Assembly (NCBI GenBank): GCA_025331125.1
Contig: JAOALB010000088.1
Span: 1-64,000, forward strand
DNA length: 64,000 nt
Source of the DNA: Mycogone perniciosa
Taxonomy: Eukaryota > Ascomycota > Sordariomycetes > Hypocreales > Hypocreaceae
Reading direction: 5' to 3'
Shown here piece after piece: positions 10,197-21,662 of the stretch. The translations under genes were made by a program, and so were the position numbers. How positions within the stretch are numbered: position 1 is the stretch's first letter; every line of letters begins with the position of its first letter. The notes beneath the pieces were generated by a model. The model saw only the letters and a program-made list of their open reading frames with translations, did no database searches and was not told the origin of the DNA.

Positions 10197-11864
10197 ATGG
10201 CACCGCAGCTCCTTCATCTGCCTGACGGGCAGACGTTTACCGTTACACCGGTCTTTGCTGGCCTGGGCTTCAAGAGCCATGAGATGAACATACACGCCAG
10301 TGCCTTTCCAATTGGCTGGACAGTGGTGCTCCATACTGAAGAAGAGGTGGAAATTCCATTCGAAGAAGACGAGACGCAGGATGGCAAGGACAAGCCAACC
10401 GATGGTAACGACGGAGATCAACAAAAACCGACGACAAAGACGAAGATGAAGACGAAGAAACGAGTACACCCGTTCGTCCAGCCGACCCTACAGAACGACA
10501 CCCTCTTCATATCCTCCATCTCGAACCCCTCGAGCAGCGAGTTCAAGCCCGCTGCGAGCCCGACCCGCCAGATCGCCATGATGATGTGGGTGACCCTCTA
10601 CTGGTACTTCCACCAGCCCGAGCCGAGCTCACGCCTCCACACGCCGGCGTCGAAGAATACTCCAGACAGCGCCAAACCGAGCGGCGAGTGGAAGATCAAT
10701 ATCAAGAAGGACGGAGTGCTGAGGGGCCGAAACATGATACCAAAGCTGGAGCGCATGGGCTTGATTGCCGCCGAGGACACCTCCGTGGGGACGAGCCTCG
10801 ACGACAGTGGCAATGGCTGGGCGCGCATGTTTGTGTCAAAGCGCATGTTTTGGCAGATCCCGGGACATCTGTTTCTCTTCACGCTGCAGCCTAACCGGTG
10901 CTTGTCCTCTTTTCCCGGATCTCCAGCTCCCAGCCGCCCGGGATCGCCTATCCAAGGAGATTCTTCTTATGGACAGCATCGCCAGGCCCTTTCACACGTG
11001 CCCTTCACGCCACACCTCAGCGAGCTTCCTGGCTCGCCTGCGCTACCCCTGTCCTCAAGCTTTCCCCTTGGGCCGTTCTACTCAACTTCGCATCTCCCGA
11101 CGTATTATCCCCCGCCGCCGCTGCAGTATACGTTCACAGGTGGTATTCGGCACCCATTGCGACAGAAGCCGCACCGTATGGGAGAGATATTCTACTCCCG
11201 TTTCGTCCCTAGCTTGGGCGAATATCTTTCGTTCAGAGTTGCGTCATCGTCACCAAAGCCAGTGCCGTATCTCGGCCCCGTGGGTTCGAAGCCACAGGAG
11301 AATACACACTTGACCACGCTCAGCGATACCGCTTTGTTGCAGATGTGGATGTCGAAACCACGAGTCAGCGAGTTTTGGGGCCAGTACGAGCCTGGATTTT
11401 TGGAAAATATCTTGAGTCTGAGGCACTCGTTCCCCGTTATAGCACTATGGGACGGAGTACCGTTTGGTTACTTTGAGATCTACTGGGTCAAGGAAGATAT
11501 TCTGGGTCAGCACCTTGCCAACGGGGCCGACGATTTCGATCGAGGAGTACACATTATTATCGGCGAGGAGTGGGCTCGAGGGCGCGTGCCTGCGTGGCTG
11601 ACCAGTCTTGTGCACTGGTGTTTTATGGCGGATTTCCGGACAATGAATGTTTGTCTTGAGCCGAGAGTGGACAATACAAGGTATGTTTTGCCCCGTATCT
11701 ACCCAGAATTCACATCTTTTTGGTGGCATCGGCTAACTCAAGACAGAATATTGCGACATTTGGATGCTGCAGGGTTTGGAAAAGAGCGACAGATTTCGTT
11801 TCCGCATAAGCAAGCGTGGTATGTGAGGTTGCGACGGGATGCATGGACAGGGCCGGCGTTGTAG
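10197..11864 (+). CDS. sidL: Siderophore N5-hydroxyornithine acyltransferase, SidL-like
   Basis: A 533-residue GNAT-fold acyltransferase of the IucB/AlcB siderophore type, expected to acylate N5-hydroxyornithine (in SidL, acetylation for ferricrocin). The start ATG 10197 gives MAPQLLHLPDGQTFTVTPVF, the usual fungal N terminus. A charged linker (about 55-95) and a Pro/Ser-rich insert (about 245-320) precede the catalytic domain at about 380-530: SEFWGQYEPG, PVIALWDGVPFGYFEIYW, EPRVDN and the terminal FPHKQA. Exons are 10197-11680 and 11747-11864. The 66-nt intron is a multiple of three with no stop, so the unspliced frame also stays open, but only splicing (GTATGT, GGCTAAC, GACAG) gives the conserved EPRVDNTR-ILRHLDAAGF junction. 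The choice of SidL over SidF rests on the N terminus from memory. No clear SreA-type GATA pair was seen upstream. Confidence 0.8.
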   Translation: MAPQLLHLPDGQTFTVTPVFAGLGFKSHEMNIHASAFPIGWTVVLHTEEEVEIPFEEDETQDGKDKPTDGNDGDQQKPTTKTKMKTKKRVHPFVQPTLQNDTLFISSISNPSSSEFKPAASPTRQIAMMMWVTLYWYFHQPEPSSRLHTPASKNTPDSAKPSGEWKINIKKDGVLRGRNMIPKLERMGLIAAEDTSVGTSLDDSGNGWARMFVSKRMFWQIPGHLFLFTLQPNRCLSSFPGSPAPSRPGSPIQGDSSYGQHRQALSHVPFTPHLSELPGSPALPLSSSFPLGPFYSTSHLPTYYPPPPLQYTFTGGIRHPLRQKPHRMGEIFYSRFVPSLGEYLSFRVASSSPKPVPYLGPVGSKPQENTHLTTLSDTALLQMWMSKPRVSEFWGQYEPGFLENILSLRHSFPVIALWDGVPFGYFEIYWVKEDILGQHLANGADDFDRGVHIIIGEEWARGRVPAWLTSLVHWCFMADFRTMNVCLEPRVDNTRYVLPRIYPEFTSFWWHRLTQDRILRHLDAAGFGKERQISFPHKQAWYVRLRRDAWTGPAL

Positions 11865-12286
11865 TGATGATGATGGATGGAATGACGAGCAGATATGACT
11901 GCATGGTATGACTGAGCATGACCTGAACGAAAGCGAGTTACTCTCATGGGATGTGGAGAGAAATGGCATCTTATGTGAACCCAGCGATATATGAGAATTT
12001 ACTCTTCATTTCCTCTGTATTGATGAGATCTGCACATACATGCGAATCGCCGATCCCATGGACTCTTAGACCAATAGCATAGCTAATCAATATCATTCCC
12101 CGATGTGGAGATGCCAACATCTCCGCTCCGTGGTGACGCTCATGATGCCGAGTTTATCCCCGTTCAGCCATTCCTTGGCCATCGTCAAGTCTTATTAACC
12201 ACCACCACCACCACCTCTCCCTCAAATTTCACTCACTCACTCATCTTACTACAACATTTAATTAATACCATAAAATAATAAAAGAC
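11865..12286. other. Intergenic, SDR promoter
   Basis: No gene. An ACC repeat lies at about 12200-12213, followed by TCACTCACTCA and A/T-rich ATTTAATTAATACCATAAAA just before the SDR start. Confidence 0.5.
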
Positions 12287-13168
12287 ATGTCATCTCTCAA
12301 AGGCAAAGTCTTCGCCATCACAGGCGGCGCAAGCGGCATCGGCCTCGCCACAGCCAAACTCCTCGCCCAGCGCCATGCCACCGTCTGCATCGCCGACTAC
12401 AACGCCTCCTCGCTCTCCTCGACAAAAGCATTCTTCGAGTCCACATACTCAGACTCGCCCCCCAGGTTTTCCATCACCAAAGTCGACGTTTCGAAGCGCG
12501 ACGAGGTCGAGACTTGGATCGCGGGTATTGTGCAGCAGTTTGGCAGACTCGACGGCGCGGCAAATGTCGCGGGTGTGATTGGCAAGAATCATGGCAAGGG
12601 ATCGCTGGCGGATTTGGAGGATGAGGAGTGGGATATGATTATGAATGTGAATCTCAAGGGGTGCATGTATTGTCTGCGCGCGGAGCTCAAGGCTGTCGTT
12701 GATGGGGGCAGTATCGTCAACATGGCTTCGATACACGGCACAAATGGTATGTCTCTCTCCCTGCCTCCCTCTCTTGTCATTTTTATATATATATAAGTAT
12801 ATATATATATATTTATATATTCTCTTACGGAGATCGTCATGCTAATCGCACGTCTAGCACAACCTTACCACGCCGCCTATGGCGCCAGCAAACACGGCGT
12901 CATCGGCCTCACCCGCTCCGCTGCCAAAGAAACAGGCGCTCGTGAAATCCGCGTCAATGCCGTTGCTCCGGGTCCCATCTACACGCCTATGATGCAGCAG
13001 GCGTGGGATCAAGACAGCCGTGCGGTGGATGCGCCGTTTGATGACCCTATTGCGTTCCAAAGGCAGGGCACGGCCGAGGAGGTGGCCCAGGTGGTGATGT
13101 TCTTGCTGGGGCCGGAGAGTTCGTTTGTGAGCGGGAGTGTGTATGCGGTAGATGGGGGCTGGCTTTGA
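12287..13168 (+). CDS. Classical short-chain dehydrogenase/reductase
   Basis: A 256-residue NAD(P)-dependent oxidoreductase of the classical SDR family, of the normal length. Exons 12287-12746 and 12858-13168 join in phase 1. Hallmarks are the cofactor loop TGGASGIG (12-19), acidic D at the end of strand 2 (CIADYN, favouring NAD), NVAG, catalytic Ser148 in NMASIHG, the Tyr161/Lys165 pair in YGASK, and PGPIYTPM after the active site. The C-terminal SGSVYAVDGGW is typical. The intron (12747-12857) contains long TA runs. The gene follows the siderophore gene on the same strand and converges with FGAM synthase, 226 bp away. The substrate cannot be told from sequence. Confidence 0.9.
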
Positions 13169-13394
13169 TGGGGAATTTGAGAGGCTGAGATGTGTCGAGA
13201 TGGTCTCGACTACAGATAGATATGCTGGTGACGGCATCTGCTGTGCTGCAAAAAAGGCAATGTTCAATCTTATTGAATTCTAATGCATTGCAACATGTAC
13301 ACCATTGACCAACCAGAAAACAAAACCATCGCAATTGCGCCACCCTCCACTGGAATATTTTTTCTTTGATGTAAAAGCCCTTGCTGAAAAATCC

Positions 13395-16300
13395 TTAACC
13401 CACCCACCGACGCGCACTGCGGAACATCCTGACCCATGGGCCAAACTCACCCCATTCCTCCAGACTCTCCCGTGGAACGTAGCTGTTAATGTCGGCCATG
13501 ATGGTACGCTCAGGGTGAGGCATCATGGCAACGACACGGCCATCCTTGCTCGAGACACCAGCCACACCTGAGGGGCTGCCGTTCGGGTTGAAGGGGTATT
13601 GCTCCGTGACATTTCGTCGGTTGTCTACGTAGCGCAGAGGAATCATACCGTCCTCTGCAAGCGTCTGCAGGGAGTTGGGGGATGAGAACTTCGCCCGGCC
13701 CTCTCCGTGAGACACCACAATGGGGAGTGCGGATCCGTTCATACCGTGGAAGAAGACAGATGGGCGGCTCTCGTCAACTTCGACCTTGACCATGCTGTAG
13801 CGGGCTTCGAACTGCTGGCTGATGTTTTCGACAAAGTTGGGCCAGTCTTGGGCACCGGGGATGAGCTCCTTTATCCTGCTGAGCATCTGGCAACCGTTGC
13901 ACACGCCCAGGGCAAAGGTATCAGGGCGCTTGAAGAACTCGGCAAACTCGCGTCGGGTATTCTCGTGCATCAGGATCGACTTGGCCCAACCCTGACCAGC
14001 GCCGAGAACGTCGCCGTAGGAGAAACCACCGGGTGCTGCCAAACCAGTAAAGTCGGCAAGGGATCGGCCATCTAGAATATCTGTCATGTGGACGTCAATG
14101 GGCTCAAAGCCCGCTGCCTTAAACGCAAAAGCAAGTTCGGCATATCCGTTCACACCCTGCTCTCTGAGAATCGCAACGCGAGGGATCTTGCCGAAGAAGC
14201 CAGTGATGGACGATGTGAGGGGGAGAATGTTCTCCGACGGTGAGAAGGTCAGTCTGTACGAAATACCCGGGTCCTCAGAGTCGGCGATTGTGGCATACTC
14301 AGAGTCCGCACAAGCAGAATTGTCACGCAGTCTCTGCATCCCAAATGACGTCTTTGACCACCACTGCTGCATCTCAGCCCTGTCAAGGGTGGCGAAAGTT
14401 GTTCCTCCGTGGCGGATTGTCAGGCTCTGCTTCGATGTTGACCTGACAACACCAAACTTTCTGATCAATCCAGGGGGCGGTCCGCATGTAGCGAAACATC
14501 TCTTGAAGTTGACTTCATCGGAAGCTCGGACCTGGAAGACGGCGCCAAGCTCTTCGTTGAAAAGCGCTTCGATGATATCCGCAGGATTGCCAGACTTGGA
14601 GATTCCATCCATCATCATGTCAACACCGCAGCGACCAGCAAACATCATCTCAGCAACAGTTGCGATCAAACCACCATCTGATCTATCATGGTAAGCCAAC
14701 ACGACGCTGCTCTTGTGGAGCTGTGACAGAGCATCGAAGTAGTCCGTAATGAGGTCAAAGTTCTTCATGTCTGGGGCTTCGTGGCCAATGGCACCAAGAG
14801 ACTGTGCGAAGGCTGAACCTCCCAGGGCTCTTCGGCCCTCGGCGAGGTCGACGAACATGAGAATTGTCTCTCCCACATCTTCCACGCGACGCAACTGTGG
14901 TGTCCAGGTGCTTCTGATATCCTCGACCACTGAGAAGGCAGAAATCACCACGGACACCGGTGCCGTGACGCTCTTGGCCTGTTCATCCTCTTTCCAGGAT
15001 GCCTTCATGGATGTCGAGTCCTTGCCGACTGGAATGCTGACCCTCAGACGAGTACACATTTCCATCGCTGCACGGACGGCCTCGTATAGCGCAGCACCTT
15101 CACCAGGATGGTTCACGGCTGCCATCCAGTTGGCGGACAGCTTGACATGGCGTAAATCTCCCATGATATCAGCGGCCCCGATGTTCATCAAACTTTCAGC
15201 AATAGCCATTCGAGCTGAAGCTGCGGGATCAATGAGGGCCAGGGTCGGCTTCTCACCCATAGCCATGGCTTCACCAGTCCGTTGCTTGCCACCTAGGTGG
15301 AAAGACGTGGCTGTCACCGCCACGTCTGCAACCGGAGTCTGCCATGGTCCAACCATTTGATCTCGAACGGTAAGACCGCCGACAGTTCGGTCGCCAATAG
15401 TGATCAAGAACGACTTGGAACCAACAGCTGGCATCAAGAAGACACGCTCCACAGCCTTCTTCAACAACTCAGAATCACTAAGCTTGTCTCCAAAGGCCTT
15501 CTGTAGGCTAGACATGGCATCGAAAGAGACCAATTCGGGCTTCTTCGAGACGACATCGCGCTTCAGAAGTCGCTTGGGGGGGAATAATGCGTCCATAGGT
15601 AGGTCAATTGGTCGTGGGTATTCCTTCGACTCCCTGTCGGTGAGGATCAGACTGGTGTCTCCGTTTTCGTTCTTGGCGAGAACCGTTCCGACATCAGAGA
15701 ATCCACATCGTTCCCTGCGACAAATGCTTGTAAATCGGTTCATACACTCAGCATTGATCAAAAGCACATATCGCTCTTGAGACTCGTTGCACCAGATCTC
15801 CAGTGGGCTCATGCTACGATCCATGCTCTCCACTTGGCGAAGCTCAAAGTTGCCTCCATAGCCAGCATCCTTGACGACTAATGACATCATGTTAGTACGA
15901 TTTCTCAATCAACATGTATTAGGAAACCATAGATTGAAGCGACTTACGCTCAGGCAAGGCATTGGAGAGTCCACCAGCGCCAACATCGTGAATCATGGCA
16001 ATTGGATTCTGGTCACCCAGAGCTGTGCAAGTATTGATGACCATTTGAGCGCGTCGCTCCATCTACTCCATTGTTAGTTGCGTGGTTCATAGCAAGACTT
16101 ATGCACGGTAATATCCACTTACTTCTGGGTTGCCACGCTGAACACTGTCGAAATCGAGATCGGCATTGCCCTCTCCAGAGGCATTGCTAGATGCTGCACC
16201 ACCACCCAGGCCAATGAGCATTGCCGGACCACCGAGAACGATAACATGAGCACCTTCACGGACAAATCTTTCCTCCTTGAGGGCATGCTCCGGTCGAACG

Positions 16301-17870
16301 GTGCCGAGGCCTCCGGCAATCATAATGGGCTTATGGTAGCCACGCCAATCAGCCACACTGGATACATCGGTGTTGTCCTTCGAATCGCCAGGTATCAGCA
16401 GCGTGCGGAAGCAGCCAGCCAAGGCAGGGCGACCAAACTCGTTGTTGAATCGCGCACTGCCAATGGGCGCTTCGAGCATGATATCCAGACTGCTAGCGTA
16501 GTGGCGAGGTCGGCCAATATCAACCTCCCAAGGCGCATGGTGATCAGGAATGAGCAGGTCCGAGACCCAAAATCCAGACAAACCAGCCTTCGTGGTGGAA
16601 CCTCGGCCAACTGCAGCCTCGTCACGAATCTCACCACCCGAACCAGTGGCGGCACCAGGGAATGGTCTGTGAGAGAAGAGTCAGTCGGCTCTCTGACGAT
16701 AGCAATCGCGAATAACGGATCGCAAAACGACAAAGTCGTAACAACCTTGACTGCACAGACAAAGCAAAACAGGCCAATTCAAGGATATGTAAACCAAGAT
16801 GTCATGAAGATTCAGGGTTAAACCTACGAAATAGCTGTTGGATGGTTGTGCGTCTAATCGCTGTTAGGAATCGCCACGAGGCCCGCATTTGGATGCGATG
16901 CTTACCTCCACCTTGGTCAAGATGTGCACAACCTCCGGGATCAATTTCCACGAGCCGGTGGAATAGTCGGGGGCCCAGAGGTTGGCATTCTCGCCCTGAA
17001 TGACAGCAGCATTGTCGCTATACGCAGAGATGGTAAAGTCGGGGGTTGTCTTATGGGTAGTCTTGATCATCTCGAAGAGACTCTTGTCCTGGGGAACGCC
17101 ATCAATAGTCCAGGCGGAATTGAAGACCTTGTGTCGGCAATGCCTATTCAAATTTCGGGTGAGCTATTCGATCATGAGCCTTCACATGGGTTGGAGACGT
17201 ACTCCGAGTTCACCTGAGCGAACATGAAAAGCTCAACGTCGTGAGGTGGCCTGCCCAGCTTGGTAAAGACGTCTACCAGATACTGCATCTCGGACTCGTC
17301 CAGGCTCAAACCCATCTTGAGGTTATACTCGCGCAGGATGCGCAGAGGGTCTTCTTGATCGGCGAAAATGTCCACGGCAACAAGGGGAGATGGCGATTTC
17401 GACTCAAACATCTGCTCCAGGGACGGCTGCTCAAACCCAAAGGTTTCGGTCATGCGATCATGCAGGACATCACGGAAGGCGGAATCTTGGCCCTCCTGCA
17501 CGGTCTGCTCAAACTCGATGGAGATTCGTCGTCCCCTCTCGATCCGGAGAACATTCTCCTTCAGGCCGCAGACGTGGGCAATGCTCGTGGCCTTGGAGCT
17601 CCATGGCGAGATGTAGCGAGGAGTGACGTAAATCGTAACGGCATTTCCGGTACCCTCGGACGAAGGCGCACCATGGGAAGCGACGTCTTGCAATAGCCCC
17701 TCGACTTTGCCCACGGTATCCTGCGACGATGCCTTCAGGTCAACATAGTAGATCCACTGACCCTGGATCTCCTTGACCTTGACAGGGCTTGCTTTGTTAA
17801 TGAGATCCCTCAGCTTTTGGGCATCGGAGGCCGTGTAGCACGAGCCACCGACCAGAATCTCGTGCGGCAT
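13395..17870 (-). CDS. ADE6: Phosphoribosylformylglycinamidine synthase
   Basis: Step four of purine synthesis: FGAR plus glutamine and ATP to FGAM. It encodes 1357 residues, matching the roughly 1350 of eukaryotic PurL. Six exons join in phase: 17203-17870, 16906-17143, 16828-16853, 16123-16666, 15948-16062, 13395-15877. Start: the frame extends to a GTG at 17888, but the first ATG is 17870 (MPHEILVGG). Domains in order are an N-terminal PurS-like part, a linker, tandem ATP-binding AIRS-like halves (VNSEHCRHK, THNHPTAIS, later DLRHVKLSANWM and SIPVGKDSTSM) and a C-terminal class I glutamine amidotransferase with GVCNGCQM (nucleophile Cys) and MMPHPERT. Exon 3 is only 26 nt and encodes THNHPTAIS, a highly conserved loop, so skipping it would kill the enzyme and shift the frame. 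It is cytosolic and a single gene on its strand. Confidence 0.95.
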
Positions 17871-18824
17871 AGTGAGAGCTTCTGCCACTTATGCAGAATT
17901 GATCATTCCCTATGCCAAAATAATTCGTACCGGAGGAGGCGATGCACCTCGAGCAGTGATGGAATGAAATCTTTCTGCCCCTCCTCTTATCCTGTTATCG
18001 GATGGTGGGGTGAAAATTTTCGGACCGTCAATCGGCCGGCCGCAGATTGTAGAGAGTGAGCTAGGCGGTACCTGTATTTAGTATACGCCGTCACCATGAT
18101 TCGGGTATCTGTCAGGTACCAGACACTCGCCTCCAACGTCGGGCAAAGCCAACACTTTTTATCTAGGCCAATGCGCTGCTCTGCTGGTAATGAATAATTG
18201 TAAAAATTGTTGAATACTGTGTGTCTATCGCTCGAATAATAATTTACCTGGATTGGTTCTTCTTTTTTCAAAGGCCAATTGCATTTTCTCAGTATCTATG
18301 GAGTGGGCTTCGTGAGGCTCAGACGCGCCCGCCTGAGGGGTCAACCTAAGATCAAGTCAAGACGGTTAAATAAACGTCGTTTACTCGACTAAATACCTTA
18401 GGCATTCTTGTATATCCATGATGCCTCCCGCCAAGATGGCATCATATAGACAAGCTGTTGAACCCTTCCCCCCTCTCAATTACGAAGCGAGCCAACAGAC
18501 GAAAGCAATTGAGCAAATAGGTCCGGGTACGGAGTAAAGAAGACTTGAACTTATACAGTATAGCGTCCATTGTGGTGAGGCAGCTGACCTAACAAAACAG
18601 TCATGACAAGAACCACAAAACATGACGCTAATGTCTACCCCATACATACTACTTACTACCTCATGAACAAATTGATAAAAATATTACCGGAGATCAGAAC
18701 TTAGCCAGAGATTGATTAGCGTGTTAGTAAAAACCGTTTGCGAATCACCCAGATGATGGAAGAGGTGGTTCATATACGATATAAAAAAAGACCAAAAAAT
18801 GTAACTCTTCTCCGGAAGAAGAAC
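17871..18824. other. Intergenic, FGAM synthase promoter
   Basis: No gene seen. The first few hundred bases would be the promoter of FGAM synthase, read leftwards. No TGACTC (Bas1/Gcn4-type) site was found by eye. The rest is unique sequence with one TACGGAGTA at about 18530. Confidence 0.5.
18791..18800 (-). terminator. Pol III terminator of tRNA-Tyr
   Basis: On the minus strand a run of six T (ACATTTTTTGG) lies about 25 bases past the tRNA 3' end, the first clear pol III stop downstream. Confidence 0.55.
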
Positions 18825-18911
18825 TCTCCGGGGACGGAGTCGAACCGCCGACATTTCGGTGAGATGTTATCCATTACAGCCGAACGCCATTACCAACTAG
18901 ACCACCCAGAG
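18825..18911 (-). tRNA. tRNA-Tyr (GTA) with 13-nt intron
   Basis: Minus-strand cloverleaf. Acceptor CTCTGGG pairs with CCCGGAG (one G-T), followed by discriminator A. The D loop has AGTTGGTAA. The anticodon stem is TTCGG/CCGAA. The T arm is GGCGG-TTCGACT-CCGTC. The anticodon loop is CTGTAA, anticodon GTA, with 13 bases (TGGATAACATCTC) inserted after position 37 before A38. Eukaryotic nuclear tRNA-Tyr genes regularly carry an intron at this place, which supports the identity. Confidence 0.95.
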
Positions 18912-19945
18912 GCAGAAGAGTTATTCGGAGGCAACCAAAGTTGCGTTATGGATGGCACTGCAGACACACTGACAATGGCAATGATCTTGCTTCTGAGACC
19001 TCTCAATAAGCCATTTGGGTGCAGCAACTTCATAGATATATCGCATGCGCTTGCTTGTCAGGGTCCGGACCCGATAGGTAGGAAGCCAGTCATGAAAGCT
19101 CTACTCTGTCGGATGCGCTGACCGTTATTACTCGCACTCGCCCTGGACCTGGAGAGATGGCAGCCACAAGTGCCAAAGCCACTTATGGCCTTACACCTTT
19201 CGATCTGTTTGCCCAGGTACGAAGTATGCTTCATCTACGAAGTACTTAGTGGTATAATTTGGATATTGCTGGGCTACCCTGGCTCACAAGGGTTATTACT
19301 ATGGCCCATGACTGGCTCCAGTGCAAAGGACTTGCATATGTTTCGGCCCCCTAACGTCTTTGTGCATGTATCCTTGCAGTCTGAATGAATGACAGAACTC
19401 AAGTAGGGAAACCCCAGCAAATAAATATGATTGTGTAGCGGATTAATGCCTCAGTTTATTTCAGCTTGCTGTATCTGATTGACTGCCATCATGCTCCTCC
19501 ACGGCTCGTCACCACGCTGCTCAGGGAATCAGATTTACAGCCCCGAAATGATGTGGTAAGGTGGATGTTTTGTGTTATTTAAATCACTGCCTTGGATCGC
19601 AAAATGCCACAGACTTCTGTGCATCGAAGCGTAAATAAAGCTCCATCCTGTGTTGACTTAATGATGCTCAGGTCAGTTCAACCACGCCTTCAACAATCAC
19701 CGCAACAATCATATCACAAACATGCGTTTCACAGAGTCAGCAGTCCATCATTCGTAAATGAATCAAAGAGTCAATTCTCGGTATAAAATTCTCGATCTCC
19801 CCTGCGTTCCAGCTTCTCGATCAACTCAACCACAGCAATCTCCTGCATCTTCTACTACCAGCCACTTCTCACTCTGCATTCTCCATCTTTCTCTTTCACC
19901 CTTCAAAAACTTCGACTTTAGTGTTACAGACACTTACACGACACA
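18912..19945. other. Intergenic region
   Basis: No gene supported. It holds GTACGAAGTATG and CTACGAAGTACT motifs at 19216-19245 and, at its right end, the promoter and CT-rich leader of the next gene. Confidence 0.5.
19782..19788 (+). promoter_or_regulatory. TATA box
   Basis: TATAAAA about 160 bases before the ATG at 19946, followed by a C/T-rich, A-punctuated leader (19800-19910) typical of strongly expressed fungal genes. Confidence 0.5.
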
Positions 19946-20308
19946 ATGACTTGCAGCGTCTACGAGATCCATATCAAGGGAAACGCCGATAGCGGCCACG
20001 TTGCTGCTTATGTCGAAACCGGCGAAGGCGGCGTAGGCTCCATGTTCCACGTCCGGTGTGCCATTGGGAAATCGGGAATGGTTTTCGAGAAGCAAGAATA
20101 CTATGGTCCCGGCCCTGAGAGCCTCGCCACCTTCACAGGTCGGGTTTACAAGGGAAGCATCAAGAAAAACAACCTGGGCCGCTTCGAAACTGTCTGTGGG
20201 GGTGTTGCTACCCCTGCTTCCCAGTATGCCGGCACTACATGCCAGTGTAATACTTGGATCCAGAGCGTGTGGGCCGCTGTCAGGGCTGATGGTGTTCTTG
20301 AGTCTTGA
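19946..20308 (+). CDS. Small conserved fungal protein, unknown function
   Basis: A single-exon 120-residue protein starting MTCSVYEIHIKGNADSGHVA. It is rich in Gly and mixed beta-type sequence, with one basic stretch (GSIKKNNLGRFETV) and a late CQCNTWIQSVW segment. There is no signal peptide or membrane segment. The opening VYEIH.(K/R)GN.DSGHV..YVE pattern resembles short uncharacterised proteins of Aspergillus and Penicillium; I recall no function. Its TATA box and pyrimidine-rich leader, and codon use like that of real genes, support expression. Confidence 0.7.
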   Translation: MTCSVYEIHIKGNADSGHVAAYVETGEGGVGSMFHVRCAIGKSGMVFEKQEYYGPGPESLATFTGRVYKGSIKKNNLGRFETVCGGVATPASQYAGTTCQCNTWIQSVWAAVRADGVLES

Positions 20309-21131
20309 TCAAGGCATGCAGACTATTCGTGATGGGATCATTATTGACTTACAAAGAAACGCTGATAGACATGTAGTCTAACAATAAACACCCCTTTTCA
20401 ACATGTCTTATAGTACCGGCGCATTTGCAGTGAATGTGGTCTTCCTAACAGGTTTCATTGAAGTGCGTTTGAGCTCATAATTGTGAATTTGCCTCTGCAG
20501 GTTGTATGATAAAGGCCCTCCACCGCAATTAAATATTTCTGTTTTCAACTACAACCGACAACAAATAGGGGGTTGCTTCGTTTTATAAAAGGGAAGTTTG
20601 CAATGCCGAACCCATAGCATAAACGATCGCCATTCGTAAACACCAATCATGTAGTCAGATACAGCAATTATTACAACGAAACAACCTGCGACGGGTAGCC
20701 AATTATGCAAGGCGGAGGCTGAAATGAAGGACAGCACGAAGTTTCACTTCTAGACATTCATGGGAAGCGATTCGCTCGTCCTACCAGGGAACATTATTAG
20801 TGGGGTTATTTCTCGGTCTGAGAAGTTGCTGTGATAGGCAATCACGGACAGACCTGGAAAGCAAAGTAGACTCAATGTCAGTGTATCGTAGTACAGCACT
20901 TCGCATCTTGTCTGATGTCAAATTGAGAATTAACTTGAGATGGAAGACTCGATAGCATGATCAGTCACTAAAATATTTCTGAATCACTGCTACAAAATCC
21001 TACATTTTCCTACTTAAGAAGGCTCGTACGACCCAGAGAATCACATGGCCAACAATCGCTTCGAACATTGCAAGTATTGGTGACACTTCGGTACCGGCTG
21101 TCTCTTTTGCTGGCACAGTGGATAATAGACC
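20309..21131. other. Intergenic region
   Basis: I see nothing recognisable beyond unique A/T-moderate sequence. Confidence 0.5.
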
Positions 21132-21662
21132 ATGGCACATCACATCATTCACCTAGAGGCCTTTGATGACCCTGAAAACAAGTCATCGAATTGCTCATCA
21201 TGCTCCGAATCAGGTTGTTCACAAGACTCAAAGGCACAGCGCGACAAGATCATCCAAAGAGGGATGGATGAAGACATTCTGGCCGTGCTGAACACTAAGT
21301 TTAGCATTGCCTCTCAAACGTTCACCTTATGGGATACGCTCGGTCGGGGCTTTTGCAAGACAGACTCAAAGGACCCAGGCTATGTGGTCGTACAAGCAAT
21401 TGAGAAGGCTATGTCACGGGATAAACTAAGCCTAGAGAAAAAAAGAAAACTTTTTGGCATTCTGGAATGGGAATTTGAATGCCTGGCTTGTAAAAAGCGG
21501 AAAAGGGCAAATGAGTATGAGAATTCCTCGTACATTCTCTGGGGTGCAGCTGAGCCCCCTCGCCCTCACCTCAGAAGTGGTCCGTGTATTGTATGCAAGG
21601 AGGAGGCTAATCGCCGAGTAGGTGGAGTGGGGATTATTCCATATGCTGTGAATTTGCCTTAA
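21132..21662 (+). CDS. Hypothetical protein with paired Cys motifs
   Basis: A 176-residue single-exon frame. The N terminus is acidic and Ser/Cys-rich (SSNCSSCSESGCS), the middle helical and charged, and the C-terminal half carries CLACKKRKR and, 45 residues later, GPCIVCKEEANRR. The two C-x2-C pairs could bind one zinc. CLACKKRKR also looks like a nuclear localisation signal. I do not recognise a family. No intron is needed. Confidence 0.5.
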   Translation: MAHHIIHLEAFDDPENKSSNCSSCSESGCSQDSKAQRDKIIQRGMDEDILAVLNTKFSIASQTFTLWDTLGRGFCKTDSKDPGYVVVQAIEKAMSRDKLSLEKKRKLFGILEWEFECLACKKRKRANEYENSSYILWGAAEPPRPHLRSGPCIVCKEEANRRVGGVGIIPYAVNLP

